A stretch of 64,000 nt of DNA from Paulinella micropora (GCA_009731375.1 BJOX01000034.1:1006020-1070019); one strand, 5' to 3'. Positions 1 to 13,213 are shown, counted from the stretch's first letter. Notes: generated by a model not told the origin, from the sequence alone. A program made the numbers and translations.

Positions 1-18
1 ATAATAATAATAATAATA

Positions 19-249
19 GTGCTTCTCTGTCAATGGCTGATGCAAATCTGCACATGCGCCTCCATCGTCTCACCCGTGAGGGGAGTACGAAGAATTGACG
101 ATAGGCTTTAATGACACCCCCGCACGTGCAGTTCCAACACTTCCAGACGGACCGGTATGTTCAATGAAAATACTGGTGGCACCGACGGGAATCGAACTGG
201 CGACAGGGCCCAGATGGTAGAACTTGACCACTGGGCTATCACGGTGTCC
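19..249 (-). mobile_element. tRNA-derived SINE, copy 1
   Basis: Read on the minus strand, this copy begins with a tRNA-like head containing a pol III A box (TAGCCCAGTGG) and a B box (AGTTCGATTCC) about 30 bases apart, followed by a ~150-bp unrelated body. The same sequence recurs at 8843-9064 (plus) and 49065-49214 (minus). The copy is flanked on both sides by ATT/AAT trinucleotide runs. The short protein that can be read through the head is an artefact of the tRNA-like sequence. Confidence 0.8.
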
Positions 250-385
<136 letters not shown>

Positions 386-395
386 AGTTTCTTCA

Positions 396-612
396 TGGGA
401 TGAGATGAGATGAGACGAGATGGGATGAGATGAGAACAGATGAGAAGAGAAGGGATGAGATGAGATGGGATGAGATGAGATCCTAGATGAGACTAGATTA
501 CATTGGACTGGACTGGACTATGACTAGACTGGACTAGGACTAGGGGTGAGATGAGATGGGATGGGATGGGATAAGATGAGATGAGACGAGATGAGATCCT
601 AGACTAGACTAG
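396..612. repeat. (GATGA)n-type degenerate repeat
   Basis: Degenerate GATGA/GAGAT pentamers with ACTGG/CTAGA interruptions. No gene. Confidence 0.85.
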
Positions 613-644
613 ACTAGACGGACTAGGATGAGGATGATTCGATA

Positions 645-667
645 GATGCATAGATAGATAGAGGGAC

Positions 668-720
<53 letters not shown>

Positions 721-1041
721 TGTTTGGTCTATCAACTCTGCATACATAGATAAATAGATAGATAGATAGATAGACAGATAGATAGAGAGAGAGAGAGATA
801 GATAGATAGATACATAGATAGATCGATAGACAGACAGATAGATATAGATAGATAGATAGATAGGCAGGAAGACAGACGAGATGAGACAGATGAGATGAGA
901 TGAGATGAGATGAGATGAGATGAATGAGATGAGATGAATGAGATGAGATGAATGAGATGAGATGAATGAGATGAGATGAGACAGACAGATAGATAGATAG
1001 ATAGATGGATAGATAGATGAGATGGGATGAGACAGACAGAC

Positions 1042-1129
<88 letters not shown>
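645..1129. repeat. GATA tetranucleotide tract with GATGA inserts
   Basis: Long GATA arrays interrupted by GATGA (about 890-980) and GACA units. The antisense reading is a poly-(Ser-Ile-Tyr-Leu) pseudo-protein and is not a gene. Confidence 0.95.
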
Positions 1130-1463
1130 GTTACCTTCAGCAGGGAGGCCGGCATATCGTGGGGTATGGTATCTGAAAGTCCCTACAGCACACCCCCATA
1201 CACCTTGTGCATATATATATATATCTAAATTTAGATCTAAGTCGAGATGCCTCCCTCACATATAGAGGAATCCTATTTGTAATTTAACAGCCAGTCTAGT
1301 ACTATATCCCATGTAAATGTATATGTTCCATACACACATCACCCACCCTCCCACCCCCCTTCTACCTCTTGAGTCTATCACAGTATGTGCATGTAGAGTA
1401 GAGTAGATTAGATTAGACTTAGACTAAACTTGATTAGATTAGATTAGACAGGTATAGATGGAC
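1130..1463. other. Non-repetitive spacer without a recognisable gene
   Basis: A mixed-composition segment with no long open frame, RNA-gene signature or transposon similarity that I could recognise. Confidence 0.6.
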
Positions 1464-1465
1464 AG

Positions 1466-1496
<31 letters not shown>

Positions 1497-1530
1497 AAGA
1501 TAGATAAAAAGATAGATAGATGGATAGATG

Positions 1531-1564
<34 letters not shown>

Positions 1565-1565
1565 C

Positions 1566-1603
<38 letters not shown>

Positions 1604-1685
1604 GTAGGTAGGTAGGTAGGTAGGTAGGTAGATAGGTAGATATATATATATATATATATAGATATATATATAGATAGATAGATAT

Positions 1686-1727
<42 letters not shown>

Positions 1728-1832
1728 GGTTACCTGCGACTTCGTCTTCTCCTGGAGGCACAACCGACAAAGATGTAGGTCGCGCGCTGGGTGAGCCTTG
1801 AGACGCACGAGGGGAGAGAGAAAGAGAGAAAT

Positions 1833-1874
<42 letters not shown>

Positions 1875-2040
1875 GCAGGCAGGCAGACAAGCAGGCAGGT
1901 AGATAAGATAAGACAAGACAAGACGCGATAAGATAAGATAAGATTAGGATATGATAGGTGAGGGGAGGAGAGAGAGAGAGAGATAGGTAGAAGATAGATA
2001 GATAGATAGATAGATATATAGATAGATAGATAGATAGATG
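1464..2040. repeat. GATA/GGTA arrays with a short unique insert
   Basis: GATA and GGTA tracts flank a short unique insert at 1730-1815, followed by GACA/GGCA and GATA runs. The insert (TTAC, then a CTTC-rich stretch, then TTGAGACGCACG) loosely resembles 3214-3300, so both may be remnants of one diverged repeat. Confidence 0.85.
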
Positions 2041-2064
2041 GATATAAGAGCTCAGAGAGCTCAC

Positions 2065-2097
<33 letters not shown>

Positions 2098-2209
2098 GAG
2101 AGACAGAGAGAGAGAGAGACTCTCTCTCTCTCTCTCTCTCTTTCTCCTTCTCTCTCTCTCCTCTCTCCTCTCGCTCTCTCTCTCTCTTCTCTTTCTCTCT
2201 CTCTCTCTC

Positions 2210-2278
<69 letters not shown>

Positions 2279-2288
2279 GTCTCTCTGA

Positions 2289-2343
<55 letters not shown>

Positions 2344-2353
2344 NNNNNNNNNN

Positions 2354-2415
<62 letters not shown>

Positions 2416-2419
2416 CGCT
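2065..2419. repeat. (GA)n followed by (CT)n, self-complementary
   Basis: A ~50-bp GA run is followed at once by ~290 bp of CT, interrupted by a 10-N gap at 2344-2353. The GA and CT halves are complementary and could form a hairpin or triplex. No coding content. Confidence 0.95.
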
Positions 2420-2430
2420 GAGAGAGAGAG

Positions 2431-2463
2431 GTAGGTCTGCAGGTAGGTAGGTAGGTAGGTAGG

Positions 2464-2553
<90 letters not shown>

Positions 2554-2573
2554 GGATGGATAGATAGATAGAC

Positions 2574-2613
<40 letters not shown>

Positions 2614-3100
2614 GGATAGATAGATAGACAGAAGATAGATAGATAGAAGATAGATAGATAGATAGAAGATAGATAGATAGATAGATATAGATAAGGATAA
2701 AGATAAAGACAGAATTAAAAGATAAAAATGAGAGATCAGAGACAAAAAGAGATAGGAGATAAGATATAAGAGATAAGAGGCCTAGGTAATAGATAAGAGA
2801 TAAAGATGAAGATAAAGATGATAGATCAAGATCAAGATATTGATAAAGATCAAGAAATAGATAAAGATCAAGAAATAGATAAAGAAGTTAGATAGAGATA
2901 AAGATCAAGATAAAGGTAGAGATAGAAACAGATATACAGATAAGAGAGAAGAGAGAAGAGCTCGACAGGAGACAAGAAACAAGAGACAGAAGACAAAAGA
3001 CATGTATAAGAAGAGACAGTCAGTGACAAGCTCAGAGACAAGCTCAGAGACAAGCAGAGCAGAGCAGAGCATAACAAGCATAGCATAGCATGGAAGAAAG
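2431..3100. repeat. GGTA/GATA arrays grading into purine-rich repeat
   Basis: GGTA then GATA arrays to about 2690, followed by a degraded purine-rich tract built from GATAAAGATCAAGA-like words to about 3100. No gene. Confidence 0.85.
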
Positions 3101-3862
3101 GGTGATGCAAAGATTTCGGAAAAGGTTTCTTTCCATCTCATCACTTTGTCGAGTCTCGGTTTTTTGGATACTGCATCAATAGATAGATATCTAAATAGAT
3201 AGATAGACAATTGTTACTTGTGACTTCAGTTTCTGGGAAAGATCGCGAAGGCGAAGCCCGGGGCCCCGAGCTTCCAGTGTCGGTGTCTTGAGACGCACGC
3301 GTTCTTTCCATTTCTTTTCTGTAGAGAGATATGAAAATAACGAAAATTTCTTTTCTGTTCCTGGAGAGCTCGAGATATGAAAATTTCGTTCAAGATTGAT
3401 GGACATACATAATGCTTATATTACTTGTGCTAGTCGGTTGTTTCTCCCAACCTGGTTTTTGTGGCTGGAGACGCAAAATACGGTGCAATGCAAAAATGTG
3501 TGGACAATCCAACGACAGATTTCAGGCCCAGTGGCCCGAGGTTTTTTTCTCCGGACTGTCTTATACTGTGAACGGGCCGGCTGGTTTTGCAGTACGTATG
3601 TCGGGGTCAGTGTAACCTTTTTTGGTGAAATCCCGCGCTCCAGAGGCGGTTCTGCTTGGTCTGCAGCACGCCTCTTGGTCTGCAGCACGCCTCTGAAGAG
3701 CAAGGGGAATGAAGGAGCATCGAGTTTACAGTGAGTTTTGGCGGGCTGGGGAGGTGGGCTAGGTTGCTAGGTGGGGCCGCCGAAACACTAGGTGGTAGCT
3801 AGTAGTAGTAGAAGCTAGTAGTAGGAACTAGAAGTAGTTTTAAGGACCACTGGTAAGGAGGA
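3101..3862. other. Unique spacer without recognised gene
   Basis: Mixed-composition DNA. Short open frames of 71-112 codons exist on both strands, but they overlap one another and have no recognisable domain. A 20-bp direct duplication built on a GGTCTGCAGCACGCCTCT word lies at about 3658-3697. Confidence 0.5.
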
Positions 3863-3875
3863 GTGGTACTAAGTA

Positions 3876-4148
<273 letters not shown>

Positions 4149-4173
4149 CACGGGAAATTATTCAAGAAGCATC

Positions 4174-5322
4174 ATGTCCTCCCAGAAGAGAGCAAAACCA
4201 TCAACACCATCAAGAGCAAACACCTCAGACAATCCCAACAACAACAACATACCAGCGAAACATGCTCGAATTGAATCCACCGAAAAAAATTTCGGAAAAC
4301 TCAGCAAAACAACCGAGGAAACTGAAAAACAAGACGGCAACGGAAACGCGCCAAAAACGATGGAAGAAAAAATGGATGAAATGCTGAAAAAAATGCATGA
4401 CATGACCATGAAGCTGCTGCAATGTGAGGCAAAAGTTGAAAGCCTAACGAGAGAACTCAAAGAGGAACGAGATCGAAACAGGTTTTCCTCCAACAACAGC
4501 ACCACCTCACGCATGAGCAGACCCCAGTCCATGCAATCTTCCAGTGCATCCTCATCACACAGCAACAACAACAACACACTTCAAGGCAGCTGGAAACAAC
4601 CCTTTAATCTCGCAAACAGCAATTTGCATGAAAGTTTCCCGTTACATAAAAGGGAAGAACCACCGGTAGTACTCCCAAACAACGAATCTTTGGACACCGC
4701 GATAATCACCGGAATTCCATATGATTCCAAAGAAACTCAAAAACAAACTCAGAAAATAGTAACAGCTTTAATGAAAGCGAAAGGTATGGACTGTAAGGAT
4801 GGTGACATATTACTTTGCAAAAGAATGATCTCGGACCATGCAGCAAAGATGTACAACCCGGAAACAGCAAAAACCACGCCTGCGATAAAAGTCCGGTTTG
4901 CAAGTAATCAGCTGAAGAAAAATTTCGTCCGGTACGATAAATCTTCGCATCCCCAGCACAAGCAAATCTCGCAAATCACGCCACGCTTGCAGAATTACAC
5001 GGGTAAAGATTACCACATCATGTGTAAAGAGAGCTTGTCACCTGAAACACGCAAACTCCTTGACCACACAAAGCAACTCATGAAGGACTACCCAAATTTC
5101 GTGGCAGCAGTGTGGACCACAGATGGTGAGATATATCTACGCCCACGAGAGAGTGAGAACAGATTTAAGATCCAACGCTTGACTCATATTCGATACTTGA
5201 AGAACCACTTCAAGAACTGTGAGTCAGACCACTCATCTGCCTCCCCAAGGACCAACAGGTCAGGAAATACAACCATGTCTAGTTCCAGTTCGACGTTCCC
5301 TGCCAGTGAGGCACCGCAGTAA
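4174..5322 (+). CDS. LINE ORF1 protein (CR1/L2-like, FP-domain)
   Basis: 382 residues, starting at the first ATG after the AGT array. The N-terminus is polar and Ser/Asn-rich. A predicted coiled coil occupies about residues 63-100 (heptads of Met, Leu and Glu). The C-terminal half, about 185-355, has the layout of the baculovirus-FP-like domain found in ORF1 proteins of CR1/L2-type LINEs: an ESLSPETRKLL helix followed by the strand pair VWTTDGEIYLRP. Such proteins bind RNA and trimerise through the coiled coil to form the retrotransposition particle with ORF2. The stop lies 3 bases before the ORF2 start, which fits one bicistronic RNA. No frameshift is visible, so the copy may be young. The domain assignment is from pattern only. 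Confidence 0.75.
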   Translation: MSSQKRAKPSTPSRANTSDNPNNNNIPAKHARIESTEKNFGKLSKTTEETEKQDGNGNAPKTMEEKMDEMLKKMHDMTMKLLQCEAKVESLTRELKEERDRNRFSSNNSTTSRMSRPQSMQSSSASSSHSNNNNTLQGSWKQPFNLANSNLHESFPLHKREEPPVVLPNNESLDTAIITGIPYDSKETQKQTQKIVTALMKAKGMDCKDGDILLCKRMISDHAAKMYNPETAKTTPAIKVRFASNQLKKNFVRYDKSSHPQHKQISQITPRLQNYTGKDYHIMCKESLSPETRKLLDHTKQLMKDYPNFVAAVWTTDGEIYLRPRESENRFKIQRLTHIRYLKNHFKNCESDHSSASPRTNRSGNTTMSSSSSTFPASEAPQ

Positions 5323-5325
5323 GCC

Positions 5326-8301
5326 ATGAGCTCCTTATTACAGCCCAACCCCCTACCCCTGGAACACCTACCAGAACAGACTCAACCCAATTGCAACAAT
5401 GCACCACACCCACCAGCACAAATCATACACCCACACCTCACATCTCTTCCCCCCAAGGTAAACAAACACTTCTCTATATATCATACGAATATCCGTGGTA
5501 TAACAGGAAGCCACCAAACCCTACTTAACCATCTATCCAACCCTGACTGCACTCACTTCATCCCAGACATTATATCACTTACGGAATCAAAAATAACACC
5601 AGGTACACCACACACTCACTTCCCAATCCCAACATACACATCCTATCATACCACAGATGTGTCGGTCTACTATAAAAACGATATGCACATCACAATCTCT
5701 GAATCTAAAATCTCAAAAGCCTCTGGCGTAATCATGCAGATACACAGCACAGAACATAAAAATAATCCAATCCACACCATATTCCATATCTACAAAAGAC
5801 CACTCTCACAATCCTACGACTGCGCTTTCTTCCAAGAGCTCCAAAACTACATGCAAGGTATCCTCTCTGCCTCCCCACACACGAGCATCACGATTGTTGG
5901 TGACCTTAACCTTGATCTCTTGCGCCCTACAAAACAGGTATGTGACTTCCTTGCAATCAACAACCTCTTCACCACAATCAAAAATCCCACCCGCAAAGCA
6001 AAGAGCCATACATTGCTTGATGTTATATTAACGACACTCACCTGCGATATCACATCTGATGTCTTACCTACATGCATCTCTGATCACCATCCCATCTATG
6101 CTATCTTTCACACCCCAATCACACATAAGAAAAATAATAATAAAATCCTAAGAAATAAGAGATATGAAGACAAGAAGGAAATAATAACAGAAGAAATAAT
6201 TTATGAACTTAAGCAAGTTCTTGACCCAGAACTAAATAACGATACTCCTAATAATTATATAAATAAAATACATACAGCTATTAAGGCAGTGGTAGAAAAA
6301 TATGAAAAGCGTGTAAAGAAACGAAAATGGAAACCATGGTGCAATAATGAAATTAGAGCCATGATTAAGAAACAAAGAGAACTGTATGAAATAAAAATAG
6401 CATGCCCAGTTAAAAGTAATAGAACTAAGTATAATAAGCATAGAAATAAAACTAATAGAGAGATTAAGAAAGCTAAGAAAGCATACATGACTACCTTAAT
6501 GGAAAAACTAAGTCACGATCCAAAAAAACGTATGAATGCGTTGAGAAAGCTGATCCCACAGACACAAGGTCTGAAGACCTCGCCCACCCAACTCCGCGTA
6601 GATGATAAGGTAATCACCGACCCCAAAGGTATTGCCAATGCACTCAACAGACACTACACGACGGTCGGCTCCAAGGTCAGTGCCCAAATCCCCCAAGAAC
6701 ATAAAGTCAGAGAAGAGGAAATAGACCTAACACAGAGAAAACTGCCTCCCTTTACACTCAAACGCATTTTGCAGGATGATGTAGTTGATACACTGAAAGC
6801 AATTAACAGAAACAAAGCAGAAGATATAAACAAAATAAAACCAGCCATCATGCAAGACCTTACAAAGTACATTGCCCCGATATTAACAACGCTCTTTAAT
6901 AAAGCTATAGAACATAACCAATACCCTGATGCACTAAAAATAACTAAAGTTATTGAAATATATAAAGCTAAAGATAGAACGCTGCCTGAGAATTACAGAC
7001 CTATCTCGCTACTGCCGATTATTGCTAAGGTCTTTGACACTATACTCAACAAGCAACTGATGGCCCACCTTACCAGGTACGACATCCTCTCCCGAACTCA
7101 ATACGCCTTCCGACCACACTCGAACACAACAATCACTACACAAACCATCTTAAATCACATCCAAAACCTCAAAGGCCCAGGAAGGTATGTACTTGCTCTA
7201 TTTATTGACCTATCGAAAGCCTATGACACTATAGATCATGAAACACTGATCCATAAACTACGAAATAATATAAATTTTAGCGATAACACCACTACCTTTT
7301 TTAAATCATACCTCACAAAACGATACCAAACAGTATTTACCCAATATGCTCGTTCTTATCCACGCAAGATCACACATGGGATCCCGCAAGGTAGCACACT
7401 CTCAACAACGCTCTTCATTCTATACATCAATGATATTATACTTTCACTAACACACGGGACAGTCTTTGCATACGCAGATGACACCACACTTATCATTGCT
7501 GCTAAGAATAAAGAACAACTCCAAGAGCAAGCACAAACTGATACAACGAACCTTGTCAACTATTTCTACAGACATAACCTAGTACCCAACCCCACCAAAA
7601 CCACCTACACTATCTTCCACAAGCACGAACAGAAGGTGCAGCTCGACTTGACTATCGACGGCAAGAGGCTCCAACAAGAACGAAAGGTAAAAGTATTAGG
7701 TACAATCATCCAAAGCAACCTGTCCTTCCGTGAACATATACAATCTATTATATTCCGCCTTCAACCATTCGTCCAAATGTTTCGTTATGTGAACAGCCTA
7801 CTTCCCACTCACATCCTCCTCCAACTTTACTATGCACATGTATACCCCCTACTTATGTATGGTATCTCTATATGGGGATCTGATGACTACAACACCATTA
7901 TACATCCACTCATTATCATCCAAAAACGTATAGTCCGTCTGATATGTCTCAAATCATGGAGAACACCTACCAAGCCTCTTTTTGCCAAACTACGCTTACT
8001 CAACATACTTAACATGTATAAGTACAGCGTATGCATGGATGCACACTCCCTTATTTACCCAGCCTTCAAGGCTTTCCTTCCCCTTCACTACAACAATATC
8101 CGACCAATCACAGCTGTTCATAACTACAACACTAGGCGGTCATCAAAGAAACACATGTACAACGACTCAACGACGGGTCAATACAGCAGAGCAGCACAAG
8201 CACAATGGGATAAGCTGCCAGAGCACCTAAGAGATATCTCATACAAAGCAGAATTCAAAAAGGAACTCAAAGCATATCTCTTAAGGATGCAAGAATCCTG
8301 A
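5326..8301 (+). CDS. LINE ORF2: APE endonuclease + reverse transcriptase (CR1/L2-like)
   Basis: 991 residues with no internal stop. The apurinic-type endonuclease spans about residues 50-265, with Asn55 in YHTNIRG, Glu87 in LTESK, GDLN at 192-195 (Asp193 and Asn195) and SDHH at 252-255. The reverse transcriptase carries motif A LFIDLSKAYDTIDHETL, motif B GIPQGSTLSTTLF and the catalytic YADD at 716-719. The C-terminal region has the AQWDKLPEHLR..FKKELKAYLL pattern common in CR1/L2/Rex-type elements. The protein nicks target DNA and primes reverse transcription from the cut. All visible catalytic residues are present, so this copy looks potentially functional. Upstream sequence is an AGT array, so the true 5' UTR may be short or truncated. 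Confidence 0.9.
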   Translation: MSSLLQPNPLPLEHLPEQTQPNCNNAPHPPAQIIHPHLTSLPPKVNKHFSIYHTNIRGITGSHQTLLNHLSNPDCTHFIPDIISLTESKITPGTPHTHFPIPTYTSYHTTDVSVYYKNDMHITISESKISKASGVIMQIHSTEHKNNPIHTIFHIYKRPLSQSYDCAFFQELQNYMQGILSASPHTSITIVGDLNLDLLRPTKQVCDFLAINNLFTTIKNPTRKAKSHTLLDVILTTLTCDITSDVLPTCISDHHPIYAIFHTPITHKKNNNKILRNKRYEDKKEIITEEIIYELKQVLDPELNNDTPNNYINKIHTAIKAVVEKYEKRVKKRKWKPWCNNEIRAMIKKQRELYEIKIACPVKSNRTKYNKHRNKTNREIKKAKKAYMTTLMEKLSHDPKKRMNALRKLIPQTQGLKTSPTQLRVDDKVITDPKGIANALNRHYTTVGSKVSAQIPQEHKVREEEIDLTQRKLPPFTLKRILQDDVVDTLKAINRNKAEDINKIKPAIMQDLTKYIAPILTTLFNKAIEHNQYPDALKITKVIEIYKAKDRTLPENYRPISLLPIIAKVFDTILNKQLMAHLTRYDILSRTQYAFRPHSNTTITTQTILNHIQNLKGPGRYVLALFIDLSKAYDTIDHETLIHKLRNNINFSDNTTTFFKSYLTKRYQTVFTQYARSYPRKITHGIPQGSTLSTTLFILYINDIILSLTHGTVFAYADDTTLIIAAKNKEQLQEQAQTDTTNLVNYFYRHNLVPNPTKTTYTIFHKHEQKVQLDLTIDGKRLQQERKVKVLGTIIQSNLSFREHIQSIIFRLQPFVQMFRYVNSLLPTHILLQLYYAHVYPLLMYGISIWGSDDYNTIIHPLIIIQKRIVRLICLKSWRTPTKPLFAKLRLLNILNMYKYSVCMDAHSLIYPAFKAFLPLHYNNIRPITAVHNYNTRRSSKKHMYNDSTTGQYSRAAQAQWDKLPEHLRDISYKAEFKKELKAYLLRMQES

Positions 8302-8480
8302 CACTGCCTACGGGCCTAAAGAGGGCGTTGGACACCTCATCATCAGATGATACCTGAGTGTGGGACAAGTTCAGCGTTGATCACATCCTAAGCCGGAGTG
8401 TGGTTGGCCAAACCCCCTTGGGGAGTCACCTCGTGTCTACCAGCTTTTGCGAGTGCCGTTATATATCGTACTGAGTGAGA
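8302..8480 (+). mobile_element. LINE 3' UTR/tail
   Basis: This non-coding segment follows the ORF2 stop. Its last ~100 bp (from about 8,395, beginning GTGTGGTTGGCCAAACCCCC) recurs almost identically at 10,579-10,690. It contains CATCATCAGATGATA, which could form a small hairpin. Short AT repeats follow. Confidence 0.7.
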
Positions 8481-8784
8481 ATATAACACTTTCAACATAT
8501 ATATATAATATATATATGTATATAAATATAGTACTGAGTGAGAATATAACTCTTTCAACATATATATACATATATATATATATTATATTATATTATATTA
8601 TTATATATATATATATATATATTTTTTCTTTTTCTCGTTCCTCACTGAACTAAAACTTTACTTTGACTTCATAAAAGATTAATCTAATATGTATATATAT
8701 ATTATATATATATAATATATATATATATATATGTATATATATATTTGTTAATTCCGTATATATTTATTATTATTGTTATTACTA

Positions 8785-8842
<58 letters not shown>
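8481..8842. repeat. AT-rich (TA)n and (ATT)n tract
   Basis: TATA repeats containing a second copy of the GTACTGAGTGAGAATATAAC word, then an ATT run leading straight into the SINE head. No gene. Confidence 0.85.
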
Positions 8843-9064
8843 GGACACCGTGATAGCCCAGTGGTCAAGTTCTACCATCTGGGCCCTGTCGCCAGTTCGA
8901 TTCCCGTCGGTGCCACCAGTATTTTCATTGAACATACCGGTCCGTCTGGAAGTGTTGGAACTGCCCTTGCGGGGGTGTCATTAGAGCCTATCGTCAATTC
9001 TTCGTACTCCCCTCACGGGTGAGACGATGGAGGCGCATGTGCAGATTTGCATCAGCCATTGACA
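8843..9064 (+). mobile_element. tRNA-derived SINE, copy 2
   Basis: The most complete copy. The A box TAGCCCAGTGG is at 8854-8864 and the B box AGTTCGATTCC at 8894-8904, followed by the shared body that runs up to a 10-N gap. The 5' side is an (ATT)n run and the 3' side, across the gap, resumes with an ATT-rich stretch. The CATTG word is present on both sides of the gap, so the two contigs may overlap there. Confidence 0.85.
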
Positions 9065-9135
9065 NNNNNNNNNNCATTGCCAGAGAAACACTATTATTAT
9101 TTTTATTTTATTTTAATATTTTTAATCTAAGTCAT

Positions 9136-9295
9136 TTTATTTTAATACTTTAATTTTTTTTAATAATTTCTCATTATCTTTAATAACTTGAGACGTAGGT
9201 CACCATCTAGTTAAATCAATAGCTCTTGAGCTAACGATTTGTATGGATCGACCAGAGGTTAAATTGTTAACTTCATTAAACCGAAGGCCTAGGCC

Positions 9296-9357
<62 letters not shown>

Positions 9358-9693
9358 CTAGTAGTAGTAGCAGTTACCCTTACTAGCCTAGCATCTTTAA
9401 GCCCCAGGTTCGATTCTCGAACCCTGTCGGAATTTTTCCCAATTGAAAAATTAGGGTTGCAACTTTCCTGCAAAACAGTGGATCAGGATTTACCTAGTTA
9501 AATCAAAAAAGCCTCGTGTTTTGCGATTTGTGTAATACGTTCTGCTCTCCACTCTTATGTTGAAGCTGTAATTCGGGTTAAAACATAAATTTAACGCGGT
9601 TATGATTGCAAACACTGCATCATTATCGGATTATTTTTATCGTTTTTCCCGCTGGCTGAATAAGAAAAAACAGTTACCCTTACTAGCCTAGCC

Positions 9694-9702
<9 letters not shown>
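9136..9702 (+). repeat. Dispersed repeat A, copy 1
   Basis: Shares long near-identical stretches with 11,833-12,272, including the words around TTGAGACGTAGGTCACC and GGATCGACCAGAGGTTAAA. This copy has ~110 bp more than the other: an AGT array plus a segment with a B-box-like GGTTCGATTCTCG. No protein-coding capacity is seen. Confidence 0.75.
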
Positions 9703-9930
<228 letters not shown>

Positions 9931-9950
9931 CCTTACTAGCCTAGCCTATA

Positions 9951-10578
<628 letters not shown>

Positions 10579-10690
10579 GAGTGTGGTTGGCCAAACCCCC
10601 TTGGGGAGTCACCTCGTGTCTACCAGCTTTTGCGAGTGCCACCGTTATATATAGTACTGAGTGATAATATAACACTTTCAACATACATAT
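10579..10690 (+). mobile_element. Truncated copy of the LINE 3' tail
   Basis: Nearly identical to about 8,395-8,500, the end of the intact LINE, including the TA-rich GTACTGAGTGA segment. It has no coding part and directly follows an AGT array. It is either a severely 5'-truncated LINE insertion or a SINE that borrows the LINE tail. Confidence 0.7.
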
Positions 10691-11019
<329 letters not shown>

Positions 11020-11832
11020 NNNNNNNNNNNNNNNNNNNNNNNNNNNNNNNNNNNNNNNNNNNNNNNNNNNNNNNNNNNNNNNNNNNNNNNNNNNNNNNNN
11101 NNNNNNNNNNNNNNNNNNNNNNNNNNNNNNNNNNNNNNNNNNNNNNNNNNNNNNNNNNNNNNNNNNNNNNNNNNNNNNNNNNNNNNNNNNNNNNNNNNNN
11201 NNNNNNNNNNNNNNNNNNNNNNNNNNNNNNNNNNNNNNNNNNNNNNNNNNNNNNNNNNNNNNNNNNNNNNNNNNNNNNNNNNNNNNNNNNNNNNNNNNNN
11301 NNNNNNNNNNNNNNNNNNNNNNNNNNNNNNNNNNNNNNNNNNNNNNNNNNNNNNNNNNNNNNNNNNNNNNNNNNNNNNNNNNNNNNNNNNNNNNNNNNNN
11401 NNNNNNNNNNNNNNNNNNNNNNNNNNNNNNNNNNNNNNNNNNNNNNNNNNNNNNNNNNNNNNNNNNNNNNNNNNNNNNNNNNNNNNNNNNNNNNNNNNNN
11501 NNNNNNNNNNNNNNNNNNNNNNNNNNNNNNNNNNNNNNNNNNNNNNNNNNNNNNNNNNNNNNNNNNNNNNNNNNNNNNNNNNNNNNNNNNNNNNNNNNNN
11601 NNNNNNNNNNNNNNNNNNNNNNNNNNNNNNNNNNNNNNNNNNNNNNNNNNNNNNNNNNNNNNNNNNNNNNNNNNNNNNNNNNNNNNNNNNNNNNNNNNNN
11701 NNNNNNNNNNNNNNNNNNNNNNNNNNNNNNNNNNNNNNNNNNNNNNNNNNNNNNNNNNNNNNNNNNNNNNNNNNNNNNNNNNNNNNNNNNNNNNNNNNNN
11801 NNNNNNNNNNNNNNNNNNNNNNNNNNNNNNNN
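11020..11832. other. Assembly gap (about 813 N)
   Basis: Undetermined bases. The length may be an estimate. Confidence 1.
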
Positions 11833-12268
11833 TTTATTTTAATACTTTAATATTTTGATAATTTCTCATTACCTTTAATAACTTGAGACGTAGGTCACCA
11901 TCTAGTTAAATCAATAGCTCTTGAGCTAACGATTTGTATGGATCGACCAGAGGTTAAATTGTTAACTTCATTAAACCGAAGGCCTAGGCCTAGTAGTTCT
12001 CGAACCCTGTCGGAATTTTTCCCAATTGAAAAATTAAGGTTGCAACTTTCCGGCAAAACAGTGGATCAGGATTACCTAGTTAAATCAAAAAAAGCCTTGT
12101 GTTTTGCGATTTGTGTAATACGTTCTGCTCTCCACTCTTATGTTGAAGCGGGTTAAAACATAAATTTAACGCGCTTATGATTGCAAACACTGCATTATTA
12201 TCGGGTTATTTTTATCGTTTTTCCCGTTGGCTGAATAAGAAAAAACAGTTACCTCTACTAGCCTAGCC

Positions 12269-12272
<4 letters not shown>
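11833..12272 (+). repeat. Dispersed repeat A, copy 2
   Basis: Second copy of the element at 9136-9702, without the AGT array and adjoining ~110 bp. It retains the GGCCTAGGCCTAGTAGT junction and both end words, and ends in the arm of the large palindrome. Confidence 0.75.
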
Positions 12273-12330
<58 letters not shown>

Positions 12331-12332
12331 CT

Positions 12333-12413
<81 letters not shown>

Positions 12414-12417
12414 CTAG

Positions 12418-12498
<81 letters not shown>

Positions 12499-12500
12499 AG

Positions 12501-12562
<62 letters not shown>

Positions 12563-12596
12563 GGCTAGGCTAGTAGAGGTAACTGTTTTTTCTTAT
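12235..12596. repeat. Perfect 362-bp palindrome of AGT/ACT arrays
   Basis: Two 181-base arms mirror about 12,415/12,416 (centre TAGCT|AGCTA). The outer ends ATAAG..., the GCCTAGCCTAG words and the internal CTTAG interruption (12,331-12,335 against 12,496-12,500) all map exactly onto each other. The right arm stops at a 10-N gap, so a fold-back assembly artefact is likely. Confidence 0.9.
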
Positions 12597-12606
12597 NNNN
12601 NNNNNN

Positions 12607-13203
<597 letters not shown>

Positions 13204-13213
13204 GACTTATCAG

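Noticed and set aside
604-2745. Long Ser-Ile-Tyr-Leu and Arg-Glu open frames
   Set aside because: Pure consequences of GATA and GA/CT repeats having no stop codons.
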